Shown: positions 54,555-64,000 of the stretch, in pieces
Numbering within the stretch: the stretch's first letter is position 1
How the letters are laid out: each line of letters starts with the position of its first letter
NCBI RefSeq assembly: GCF_907165205.1
Contig: NC_058192.1
Location: forward strand, 30,346,001-30,410,000
Reading direction: 5' to 3'
Source: Coccinella septempunctata
Lineage: Eukaryota; Arthropoda; Insecta; Coleoptera; Coccinellidae
Length of the DNA: 64,000 bases
Notes under the pieces: model-generated
Told to the model about the DNA's origin: nothing
The model's input: the letters and a program-made list of their open reading frames with translations, nothing else
Databases searched by the model: none
Program-made: the position numbers and the translations under genes

Positions 54555-54871
54555 TCTAATATATAAAATTCTCGTGTCACAGTTTTCGTTGCCATACTCC
54601 TCCGAAACGGCTTGACCGATTTTGATGAAATTTTTTGTGCTTATCCGGTATCTATGAGAATCGGCCAACATGTATTTTTCATCCCCCTAAATGTTAGGGG
54701 TAGTCCACCCCTAAATTTTTTTTTTATTTTTTAGACAAAATTTTTAATTTCTATTTTTTTATGATACAACATACAAAAATACACTTACAATAAGTAAGCT
54801 ATTTTTTGTCTACACTAGAAATTACTAGGAAATTATTTATATGGCAAAACAACGTTTGCCGGGTCAGCTAG
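54555..54871 (+). mobile_element. short non-autonomous Helitron
   Basis: Starts TCTAATATATAAAATTCTCG after an A, ends CTAG before a T, as expected for insertion between A and T. Seven nt before CTAG is a hairpin with 6-bp arms GGCAAA and TTTGCC. The text TCCGAAACGGCTTGACCGAT is typical of this widespread insect Helitron group. 317 bp, no coding. Confidence 0.9.
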
Positions 54872-55189
54872 TAACTCTATAATTTATCTTTCTACTTAGA
54901 AAGATAGGAAACGCCCTCATTCATCTAGTACTAAACACAAACATCCTGAACGACAAAACAAAAGTATGGTTTTGTTTTGTGATCAGGATGTTAGTTTTCA
55001 TCTAAACATTGTTTGGAATCAATGGATATCAATGACAAATGCTGTTAGATGTGCTATATTTTTATTTGCAATTTATAAAAATTTACAAAAATTGAAATTA
55101 TGGACAACAAATAAAGCTTCGACTAGGACACAGAAGTACACATATGGTGATATACGTCGAAGGTGTTATTTCTGTGCAATTAATAAACT
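54872..55189. other. unassigned spacer
   Basis: No gene; a 101-codon frame at 54966-55271 has no recognised domain. Confidence 0.5.
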
Positions 55190-56000
55190 TAGGCCCGGTT
55201 TTGGAGTACTCTCCATAGGCCCGGTAATTTTATTCAATGTGAATAAGTATGGTCCATTCAAGAATGATTGAATGAAGTTAGTATTTTGTGTTGCTGAATT
55301 CGGGTTGGTATTGGGAATAAACAATGATCTATAGACCTATAATATGTGAATCTATGCACTAAATGAAGATAATTTGAATTTTTACTGCTGTTTATGTCCC
55401 GAATTTAATGGAACAAATTGGAAATATAATTGTATCAATTTTGAATGCTGATTAATATGCTGTGAATTCGAATACTTCTTTATTTCAAATACTACTCTAG
55501 ATTATATTTATATATACCAGTTCTGTGAATGAAACTACAGAAATATTCAAAAAGTTTTGTGACCAGATATTAAGCTGCGTCTGGAATTTCAAGGACTACA
55601 GGGCGGTCAAGCATTCTTGAATGGACTATATCTGTCAAATAATTTCCTATCTGAAGGCATAGACATATAGACATGAACTGTGCCTTCCCTTTCTATCTAT
55701 GCATGAAATACGTTCAAAAAAAGTGACTGAGAGAAACGCACGTCGGGCATGCAGTTGTCTTTTTCTAGAATATTGATTGGTCCACACTCACCTCTATGTG
55801 AACCAAAAAGAGAAAGTAAATGCCCGGCGATCATTTCGCTCTTTCTATAAAAAAAGCCAATTTCATGCTGACATTGCTCATTCCATGTCTCTATGTCTAT
55901 GTCTGAAGGATACCTTATTTCGGTGCTCTCAGATGAAATTATTTGACGAATAGCAATTCTATGAGAACACGGTATACTAATTTTAACCGATTAATGTAAA
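55190..56000 (+). repeat. dispersed repeat fragments related to copy A
   Basis: AGGCCCGGT... near 55192 and 55212 and GAATAAGTATGGTCC, CTGTCAAATAATTTC, GAAGGATACCTTATTTCGG resemble 21976-22100. The last block is split by the hAT MITE at 55658-55901. Confidence 0.6.
55658..55901. mobile_element. hAT MITE (CATAGAC family), copy 2
   Basis: Inverse orientation of the 21686 copy, with a perfect 8-bp duplication TCTGAAGG at 55650-55657 and 55902-55909. The uninterrupted target is visible at 22041-22048, confirming the insertion. Confidence 0.93.
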
Positions 56001-56158
56001 ATAAGACACCGCATTGTAGCAATTGTCATAATTCCAACTAGAAAGCAAATATTTCGTGAAAATCCCATGAAGAATAACCATACATCAAGAATCTAAAAAT
56101 TCAATCAATAATGACGTACCGACATTCGATCTATGACAAATAAACTCTTATTATCAAG

Positions 56159-57845
56159 TATGGAGAGTAGAGAGAAGGAGAACGATCGCTGCTTTGAGAC
56201 CACAGATTTTTTGTCCCCTAAAATATGTACCAATAGGGTAGTTCATGCTTTTGCCAACAGGCGCGCTGGCCATCACGAGAGTGCGAAATTTTGATTTACA
56301 CAAATTAAATTGTAGTTGGCTCGTTGGCTGAGTGAACTGTTTCCCTGGTGACAGATGATAATGATAGGAATATTATAATTTTCGATTTTTGATAAGAGAA
56401 AAACATATGACCATGGTGAAATGTTGAAGCGTGCGCATGTATAAGAGTGTTTTGGCATCGGAAAGAAAAGGAGAAGACATAAAATTTCCGAGAGCATTTT
56501 TGAGAGAAAATTGGAAAAAACCTTATCTCAAGAATCGACTCCGAATCATTTTGTGTGTCAAGAGCATTTTTGCGATGAAGATATCGAAAAGATGATGGAT
56601 TCATTATAAACGAAATCGAAATTGTCATTCCTCGTGAGAAGTTGACTCTTCTGAATAAGAATATCTAACCAATAAAACTACATGGTTCAGAAGTAAATAT
56701 TCTTGAAGAATTTTGTTGGCATAACATAATATATGGTTTATATCGGTTCTCAGCTGAGTATTGGAAACAGAATCCACTCTAATACCTCAGTTTTAAATCT
56801 GAGATTGCTACTACCTTTTGTTGTCTTGATGTGTACTACTCCTCACTGCGAATTTATATAATTTTGAAGATTACAGTGAACCAACTAACATACCTGTTTT
56901 CAGTAAACAACATAGACTTATAATACATGGACTCACTGTCACGTGACTTTTCAGTAGATCGAGCGGTTGTGTGCATTAAAGAGAGAAGAGCTTATGCGTT
57001 CTAATCGAATAAGAAAGAGATGAACTGATTCCGTGTGGGCAATGTCAAAATCATATGATGGATATAAACGCAGACGTTGCCCACAAAGGTGTTCATACGT
57101 TGAGTATTATTCACATTATATTTATTCTTGAATGAAACTCACATAATTTTTATATTTTCCATTTCGAAGGAATGTTAAGGAATTCCTGTTTGCCTTCTCG
57201 GTAGCTTGTTGAACATTTATTATGGAAAATTTTTACAATTTTCGCAGACTTTGCCCACAAGGTGTTGATACGTTGATTATTATTCTCATTACATCTATTT
57301 TTGACCAAAACTCACATATTTTTTGACATAATTGATTTCGAAGGAATGCTATGGAATTCCTGTGTGTCTTCTCAGAAGCTTGTTTAAGATTTATTGAAGA
57401 AAATTTCCGCATAAACTTGTGTTCTATAACCTTTTGACAGCTTGCCCACAAACTCTCCATCTTATTCAACCTAACGACTTCTCTCTCACAGGCGGAGTCC
57501 ATGTTATTTTAAGTCTATGGTAAACAATGATAAACAAACGTAGGTAAAAATTTTTTGATCAGGGATTTCTTTTGAATTTCATTGATTTCGACTTGCATTT
57601 TATTGCATATAATTCAGAGAACTCATATTTATATAGATTTGAAGAAAGGTATTTGAAAAATCATCAGAAAAACCACGATGACACATAACCTAAAATAAAA
57701 TGAAGGCTGTTCATTTCAAATTGACGCTTGAATCCCCACCCCTTATCGATACCCGCTGCAATCGCAGCGACACCTATCTACGTTTCCCGTTTTCGGGGAC
57801 ACATTTTTAGTACGTCGATCGTTCTCCTTCTCTCTACTCTCCATA
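56159..57845 (+). mobile_element. P-like (THAP) element with perfect ends
   Basis: Terminal inverted repeats identical over 30 bp (starting TATGGAGAGTAGAGAGAAGG), 8-bp target duplication TTATCAAG at 56151-56158 and 57846-57853. From ATG 56409: MVKC, a stop, then IKFPRAFLRENWKK and, in a neighbouring frame, CQEHFCDEDI, a THAP C2CH pattern that is broken. The 8-bp duplication, about 30-bp ends and THAP domain match P elements. Only the N-terminal DNA-binding part is represented; no catalytic domain. A hAT-type element is nested at 56911-57519. Confidence 0.85.
56911..57519. mobile_element. hAT-type element nested in the P-like element
   Basis: Ends CATAGACTTATAATACATGG (then ACTC) and the inverse ...AAGTCTATG, flanked by the 8-bp duplication GTAAACAA (56903-56910, 57520-57527). 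The uninterrupted sequence is visible in the P-like copy at 31835. Inside, a segment of about 170 bp is repeated (CCCACAA.GGTGTT.ATACGTTGA near 57077 and 57249). Confidence 0.9.
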
Positions 57846-57879
57846 TTATCAAGTTTCAATGATAGATTTATTCGATGAA

Positions 57880-59270
57880 TAACATTATCTGAAAGAGAAA
57901 AGACTGCATTTTTACTTATCCTAAGAATAAGACTTATCGTGAAAGTACCGGGTCCTTAGTTGGATTTGTACAATATACATATATCAGAAATTAACATGAA
58001 ACAATATTCAATATACCACCATGGCATACACATTTCAGTTCTTTCCATGTGTATTATATAAAGAATTTTCGGAACCACACACAAGAAGTATACAAGACCT
58101 GTATGTGCCTGTCAGTATAGCTTCTTTATGCTTTTTTATGTTTTCCTTATGATATAGTCCCTTTTTCACACAATATACAAATTGATCAATGTATGAACAA
58201 AACACTCACAGCAGGATATATAAAGCTTTGACTTTCCAAACAACAATTTGACCATCATTCGATTCCCGAATGGAAATCAATATAACCTCTGCATTTCCGA
58301 ATATAATTGAAGGAGTAGCAATTGAGAATCATTGAGTGGACCTATAAAGGTTATAATTTGTCCTTAATGGGCCGTTCTTGCAAGGGATGCTTTCCGCATT
58401 CAACAATTCAATTGGATGAACAGTCTCAATTGATGAACAGGTCTCAATTGACCTGCATTAAAATGCACTGCACATGATGTAGTCAGTAGTGTTTGTTGAA
58501 TTCATGATCTTAACGCCCTAATAGTTATTTTCCTATCAAGTGCGGAAAGTGATACTTGCCCGCACGAAACTGCCGTTGCCCGAACGATGCGAAGCAGAGT
58601 TCGGGTAAGCAGTTGAGTGCGGGCAAGACACTTTCCGCAAGAGTTAGGAACAATATTTTTTCTACAAGCGCTTGAAATATATAAATATATCCATATCACG
58701 AAACAGATCATATCTCATTTGATTAATTCATATATAATGACAGACGTAATTCTGCATGTCATTACTATGGGTTTCTCATCGTTGACGTTCTATGCATAGA
58801 AACATGATAGAATTTAATTTACTCTATAATATTTGCGTGCGGGAAAAACCCCTGCTAATCCATTCCCGCACGCAAATGCGTGCGGGAAAGAAATAGCAGG
58901 CGTTTTTCCCGCACGTTTTGGGAAAGTGACTCTTTGCAACTTGGAATGCGTGCGGGAAAAAGGTTGAACGCGCACGCTTGTAGAAAAAAATTTTATCCAC
59001 TTCGAAGCACTGAAAATAAAAATCAATGAATGACAGATTTATATGTTACGAGTTTCAATACTTACGCTTCCATTTTCCTTAGTTGAAAGAAAATTTAATT
59101 CCGGAAAATCCATTTTATTATTTGACCGACAGTTCTCCACCATTCAATAATTTTCGAACGATATTTTGGGGTTTTCATCAAGAAATTAGACGAAAAAATT
59201 CAATAATCAGCAACGCTTTAGATAAACAAAAAGCGGTACGAGAATCAAAACCGCTTTGATGGCTATCTGA
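57880..59270 (-). repeat. dispersed repeat, copy B
   Basis: Inverted relative to 19130-22100, with the same order of conserved blocks. It carries a GC-rich hairpin insertion at about 58440-59030 that copy A lacks. Confidence 0.7.
58541..58980. repeat. cluster of GC-rich hairpins with CCCGCAC motif
   Basis: Arms TGCGGAAAGTGATACTTGCC and GGCAAGACACTTTCCGCA (58541-58639) enclose a second pair, TTGCCCGAAC/GTTCGGGTAA. From 58834, TGCGTGCGGGAA and its inverse recur several times. The CpG-rich composition contrasts with the AT-rich surroundings. Likely a non-autonomous DNA element, class unknown. Confidence 0.75.
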
Positions 59271-59875
59271 AATCTTACAAAATTTCATTTGTTTCTGCAA
59301 ATAGCACTCAAATTAATACTTTAACCAAACCAAGCTTACTTAAAAACACGCTTGACACACAGATGGCTCGAACATCGCTTTAGTCGCCTCGTTTTTCATC
59401 TTTCTATACTGGTAGAAAGCAACTACCACAAAAGATGTATTAGTGAAATGATACACATTTTTATACGTGACACAGTTAATATCCGAACAGATACTCAAAA
59501 ATTGAGCATAATTTATAATAACTTAATGAGAGAAATTAATAAAAAATAAATCTGCGTCGCGTCGTGGGAGTCGCACCGTAACATGTTTGGGAGAAAAACA
59601 AGACACCGTCGATCAGTACCATATTAGCCGAGCTAAGACCACATACGGTTCATAATAAATTTTATAGATCTGACGAAATTATACGCACAATTCCGATGAA
59701 ATTTGGCAAATTCTACCACATCGTAATACATTCGACCAAATTGGTAAGTTGTACATGAAATTTCCACCTGAATGTTAGTTTTTTCTCAGGGGAATTTATG
59801 TAATGTTGTGTTGTGTTATTGTGACCAAATTGTTCATTTGTCTGATATTTTAATAAACTTTTTTAGTCCTGAAGA
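59271..59875. other. unassigned; possibly Penelope-like terminal region
   Basis: No coding. It leads into the hammerhead-like motif, where Penelope-like elements would have their terminal repeat. Confidence 0.35.
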
Positions 59876-59903
59876 AGATCCCAAACAGGATCGAAACGTC
59901 GAC
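59876..59903 (+). ncRNA. hammerhead ribozyme-like motif
   Basis: GTC, CTGAAGA, stem GATCC/GGATC with a 6-nt loop, GAAA, CGTC, GAC. Invariant strands present; GTC/GAC can start stem I; ACGT would be a minimal self-pairing stem III. As at 6089, one extra A precedes stem II. Confidence 0.5.
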
Positions 59904-59994
59904 AATTTGAAGAGAGTGTGTTATTCACCCCATTAGCAGTCCTGAAGCCAATATCCCTTTTCTATAGTTAAATGCAAGGACGAGATTGTTGATA

Positions 59995-60357
59995 TGGATA
60001 TTATGATATTATACTGATCTCTTGTATTTTCCATGCAAATAACTGGATTTGGTATGGCTTCAATCAGTTTGTATAAACTTCAATTATATTCGTCACATAT
60101 TTTCCGAAGAGATTGGACATTGTGATAAAATACGTAATAACAGAAACTTTTAGGTAAAACGGGCAACATAGCGTTGATTTAAAACCCAAAAATGTTTTGA
60201 CAAGCTTCATAACCCCACATTTTCGTAGTATAGGGTACTCTAACAATTTGTCAAAATCAGCTGATTATTCGTTACCGTGGGGCACACAAAGCTGTCAAAT
60301 GTGTCAAATTTCCATGGCCAACCGACTTCTAAAATAGAAGTGAATGAAGTATACCTA
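59995..60357 (+). repeat. TACTTCATTC element, 3' fragment
   Basis: Matches the right 300 bp of copies 1 and 2, with a small insertion before the end (60238-60298). It ends GAATGAAGTATA. Confidence 0.85.
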
Positions 60358-60979
60358 TTGCAGTAGAATGATATCTTATATAAAAACGTTCATAATCAGA
60401 ATTGAACTTGGAGCAAAGTAAAAAAAGAATTTATTTGTAGGTAAAGGCAATCAGTTCGACGGAATTGATGTTCTAGTTGTTTATTGGGTACTGGTAATTT
60501 ATTTTGGATTGCATTTAAATAGCAACAATGATGGCATACCACTGTATACGAACAGACTGGCCAAATTTAGTGCAGTCGTTATGGAGAGCTCCGTGATTGA
60601 TTGAGAATTATTTTCGAGACACCAGTGGCGAAATGTAATTAATGCGAATATTTTTTGCAACCTTTGTGGAGAGATGTCAACTATTTCTGGATAGATGCAT
60701 CGTTCCGCTATTCGAACGGATTATTGCGGAGTAGGAGACACCGACTGAAGCTTATGCGACATCACGTCCATAGAAAAATACCGTCAGGAATCTAATTTAA
60801 ATTCTTTGATTGTATTGTGACGACATACTGAGTGATCTGGAAAGGTATATAAATAAAATATTCTTTCTTATATCATTACATGAACTCCGGCAACTATTGA
60901 AACTCATCAATCATCCACTTTATTGGATTCTGGAGTAATTGAATGAATTTTGTTATCCGTATCAGGAATTAACACTATA
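60358..60979. other. unassigned spacer
   Basis: No gene seen. Confidence 0.5.
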
Positions 60980-63509
60980 CAGGGTGTGGCGTAATGAATG
61001 GATAATATGGAGCCTGCGGCTAGAGGACTCTATGGAGGTTCAGAAAAATATATTTCACGTTCAGTAAAAATGCCTTGGTTTTCGAGATATATTGGAGATT
61101 TTCGAAAATTCAAGAGAATTACACCCTTCACACACTCCAAATGAAGGAATATTTTCAAACTGTTTTTTGGATAGTATTCCCGGATAGATGATCTATCGAA
61201 TGTATTTCATTATTTTTGAGGCGCATGAATAGTTCTTCATAAAAAAAAATCGAACTCAAATTTTCTGTTTTGCTTATTTTTTTTTCATGAGTTCAACCTA
61301 GAGTCGTGTAAAAAATAATATGGTTACCTGAGATCCAATGCAAGAAAAAAAATTACTATTTCATTGAGATTCCGAAATGGTATAACTCTCTGTTTTTTCA
61401 GCATTTAATACAAAATAAATTCCTATTGCAATCAGTTGAGGCCTATTTTAATGTAAACACTGTTTCTAAAATTTTTAGCAGCTAAAATGAGAAATGCAAG
61501 CAGAATGAGGCAATCTTCTATCAGAAGGTATAGAAAATGTACCAGAGCTCATGGTGGCCTCTTAGAGCATCTTTGGTGAAATTTAATTCAATGAAACGAT
61601 ACTCATTTTAAAATTGTTGATATGCAATAAAGCTATGATTAAGTAGAAAGTGTAGACTATAGAACATCTATCAGAACTCATGGTGGCCAATTTGAACAAC
61701 ATTTGTGAAACTTTATTCAATGAAACGATATTTTAAAATTGTTATTTTTTCTGGTTTTGTTTCATTATTGAAGCCCAACGTTGTGAAATCAATATTTTCA
61801 AGTTATGAATTAAATTTCAGAATTTTTGTTACAAAGGGCTTAACTCAATGTAGTAGAAATTATTTTTCAGCTTTTTTTCTTAATCACAAAAATGATAAAA
61901 TTCACTTCGTTACTTGAAATTTGCTTAAAAACTATTAACTTTATAACTATAGGGATTAATAATGAAAGGATACGAGAGAAAAAAACCAATTTTGAAATAT
62001 TGTTTAACTGAATCGAGTTTTACAAAAAGTGTTCAAAGTGGGCATCAGGAGCTTTACTAGATACTTTACAACTTTTAATGAATAATTGCTCTATTCTGCT
62101 TGTAGGGGAGACTAGGGAGGGTTGATACGTTTTTTGGAATTTTTATTCTGGAAACTGAATTATATGAAGAAGCAGGACTTTTCTTATATTATATAATTCT
62201 TCAATTAATCGTTCAACAAAATAAATATAGAATATATATATAAATATCTTATTCTGTACAGAACGTTGAACACAAAAACATGCAAACTGTCTCAAGCCTC
62301 CCCACATATGGGAGGATTGATACGATGGACTGGGAGAGTAGTCGATAGGATTATTCAGCTCAGTAGGTAGGTCAGCAATGATACTGGCTTGCTTTGGTCC
62401 CATAGGTGTAGAAAAATCAGGAAATTGTCAGTTAGTCATTCCACACAAGAAAAGTCGGCCTCGTTAAATACATGGGGATTGTACGGTTTTTAAAAATCCC
62501 TTTGATATGTTGGATGGTGAAGACGCCTTCATGTAGGCCTATCCAACTAGCTACGGAATATTTTTTGAAGATGATACATGTATCAGGCCTCCCCACGACA
62601 AATGTCTCAAACCTCCCTGAAAGCAATTGTTAAAGTGATTTATGTTTTCATCTTATACTCATATATTTTGAAAAGCGAATAAAACTGTAAATTGAGTAGT
62701 GTTATGCACATTTCCCAGTGAAATGTTTGTTTATGCCGAAGAACTAATGCATGATCATAAAACCCTTAGGTAACTTGAGTAAAAACTTACAATTTCTCAC
62801 CTCGAAACACTCTTCGTTGAATATTTCACAAACAAACTACTGTTAGCCTTACAGATTAACGTCACGCAATGCTCTCTGCCAAAGAATAGTGTTCACTAGT
62901 ATAATACTTTTGAAAACGGCTACAGATCGCGGATATAAGCCTGTATCAAGCCTCCCCATGTATCAATGCTCCCTAGTCTCCCCTAAGTCTCATTTCAGTT
63001 GCTGAAAATTAAAGAAAAAGGCTTACATCAAGCTCTGCCTTGACTCATTGTAATAGACATTTATTTTGTTTTAAATGCTATACAAGAGTGAGTTATACCA
63101 TTTCAGAATCTCAGTAAAACAGGCATGTTTCCTCTTGCTTTGGCACTCAGGTAACCATATTATTTTTTACACGACGCTAGGTTGAACTTATGAAAAAAAA
63201 TAAGCAAAACGCAAAAGTTGAGTTAGATCTTTTTTCATAAAGAACTATTCATGCGCCTCAAAAATAATAATTAACATTCGATAGCGCATCTATACAGGAA
63301 TACTATCCAAAAAACAGTTTGAAAAAATTCTTTCATTTGGAGTCTTGCCTGCAAAAAGAGTGGCAGAGGGTATGATTTTCTTGAATTTTCGAAAGTCTCC
63401 AATATCTCGAAAACCAAGGGACTTTTACACTCAAAATATATTTTTCTGAACAGCCATAAGGTCCTCTACCCGCAGGCACCGCATTTTCCATTCATTACGC
63501 CACACCCTG
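60980..63509. mobile_element. CAGGGTGTGGCG-ended foldback element
   Basis: Ends CAGGGTGTGGCGTAATGAAT and its inverse, with TA on both sides (60978-60979, 63510-63511). The arms match inward for about 450 bp with drift (60980-61440 and 63060-63509). No transposase recognised. A further element is nested at 62105-62983. Confidence 0.88.
62105..62983. mobile_element. nested element with repeated TATCAAGCCTCCCC motif
   Basis: Ends GGGGAGACTAGGGAGGGTTG and inverse ...CTCCCTAGTCTCCCC, with TA on both sides. The subterminal words GGGAGG..TGATACG and GTATCA.GCCTCCCC recur at about 62292, 62313, 62580, 62610, 62944 and 62960. Non-coding. Its plan resembles the 20533-21628 element. Confidence 0.8.
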
Positions 63510-64000
63510 TATAAATGGAAAGATTGTGTTGATTATTTATGGGTATATTGACAATTATCCACTCTTCTCTATAAGTTCAATTTTAGGGCAAGTGCTGATA
63601 CTTACAACATTAGCATCCACTCATCTACAATATGAAAAATTATCTATTTAAAAAAATTCGTTGTTAGGTATGCTATGCAATTTGTTCTATGCCTGAACGC
63701 TTGGCGCTTGGCTTATAGATACTACCCTGTTATTTGCAAACTGAAAATAAATCTATACCTTAATATTATATCAGCGACATACTGACATCAACCACTAGCG
63801 AAATTTTTGATATGAAAATTTCTGGCTAATTCTCGAAAATTCCGAAATGCCTAATCGACTGAGTGTTTCGCTACCACAATACCATCTTCAGGTGGATCGA
63901 GGTAAACTGACAAAACATGCTATTGTGATAGCGAAACACGTGTTGTAGTTCAGAAACTCATTTTGTGAAAATCGTATAATCTGTTTCAATAGTTCAATAT
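63510..64000. other. unassigned; imperfect hairpin near the end
   Basis: GTGTTTCGCTACCACAAT (63864-63881) returns inverted with one mismatch near 63926-63944. The minus strand of this hairpin has CTGAAGA and GAAA, another possible degenerate hammerhead core. No gene. Confidence 0.5.

Overview
The window is a repeat-dense, AT-rich piece of an arthropod genome, almost certainly an insect. The evidence is the mobile-element mix: an env-bearing Ty3/Gypsy element (errantivirus type), mariner-like elements with a DUF4817-type transposase, P-like elements with a THAP motif, Jockey- and RTE-like LINEs, hAT MITEs and a short Helitron. There are also short TTAGG runs. I could not fix the order or species. 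No host protein-coding gene could be supported; nearly every reading frame of any size belongs to a mobile element.

Layout. 1-5.8 kb: a small hairpin MITE, a LINE relic, and a 3.9-kb transposon with 0.7-kb inverted ends whose broken transposase gene is interrupted by a LINE reverse-transcriptase fragment. 6.2-15.0 kb: a nearly complete 8.8-kb Gypsy provirus on the minus strand (gag, pol, integrase, env, two 383-bp LTRs, 4-bp target duplication). 15-25.3 kb: LINE relics, a dispersed repeat carrying two inserted elements, and an RLE-type LINE tail ending in a 64-bp-arm palindrome. 25.3-39.3 kb: mariner relics, two full copies of an unclassified TIR element, two P-like copies, a large foldback element, and a MITE carrying a 33-bp micro-insertion. 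39.7-45.4 kb: three different tandem-repeat arrays side by side, broken by a Tc1 transposon and a LINE scrap. 45.9-49.5 kb: LINE relics including a Jockey copy split by a tRNA-like hairpin. 50-64 kb: more LINE and mariner remnants, a Helitron, nested P-like/hAT insertions, GC-rich hairpins, hammerhead-like motifs and a large CAGGG-ended element.

The Gypsy provirus is the main object. Gag and pol overlap by about 80 nt with a TTTAAAC heptamer followed by a stem-loop, a textbook -1 frameshift arrangement. Between RNase H and integrase, pol carries a domain that reads as a TARG1/OARD1-type macrodomain (ADP-ribosyl-hydrolase), with the expected catalytic Lys and Asp at the expected spacing of 41 residues. 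A second, decayed macrodomain-like stretch appears to follow and to cross the TAATG junction into the integrase frame. Env has a signal peptide, a furin-type site and a membrane anchor. The LTRs differ at about 3 of 383 positions, so the insertion is recent, although the integrase C-terminus looks frameshifted in this copy.

Limits: everything was read by eye, without database or folding software. Family names rest on motif recognition, and the ends of old repeats are approximate.
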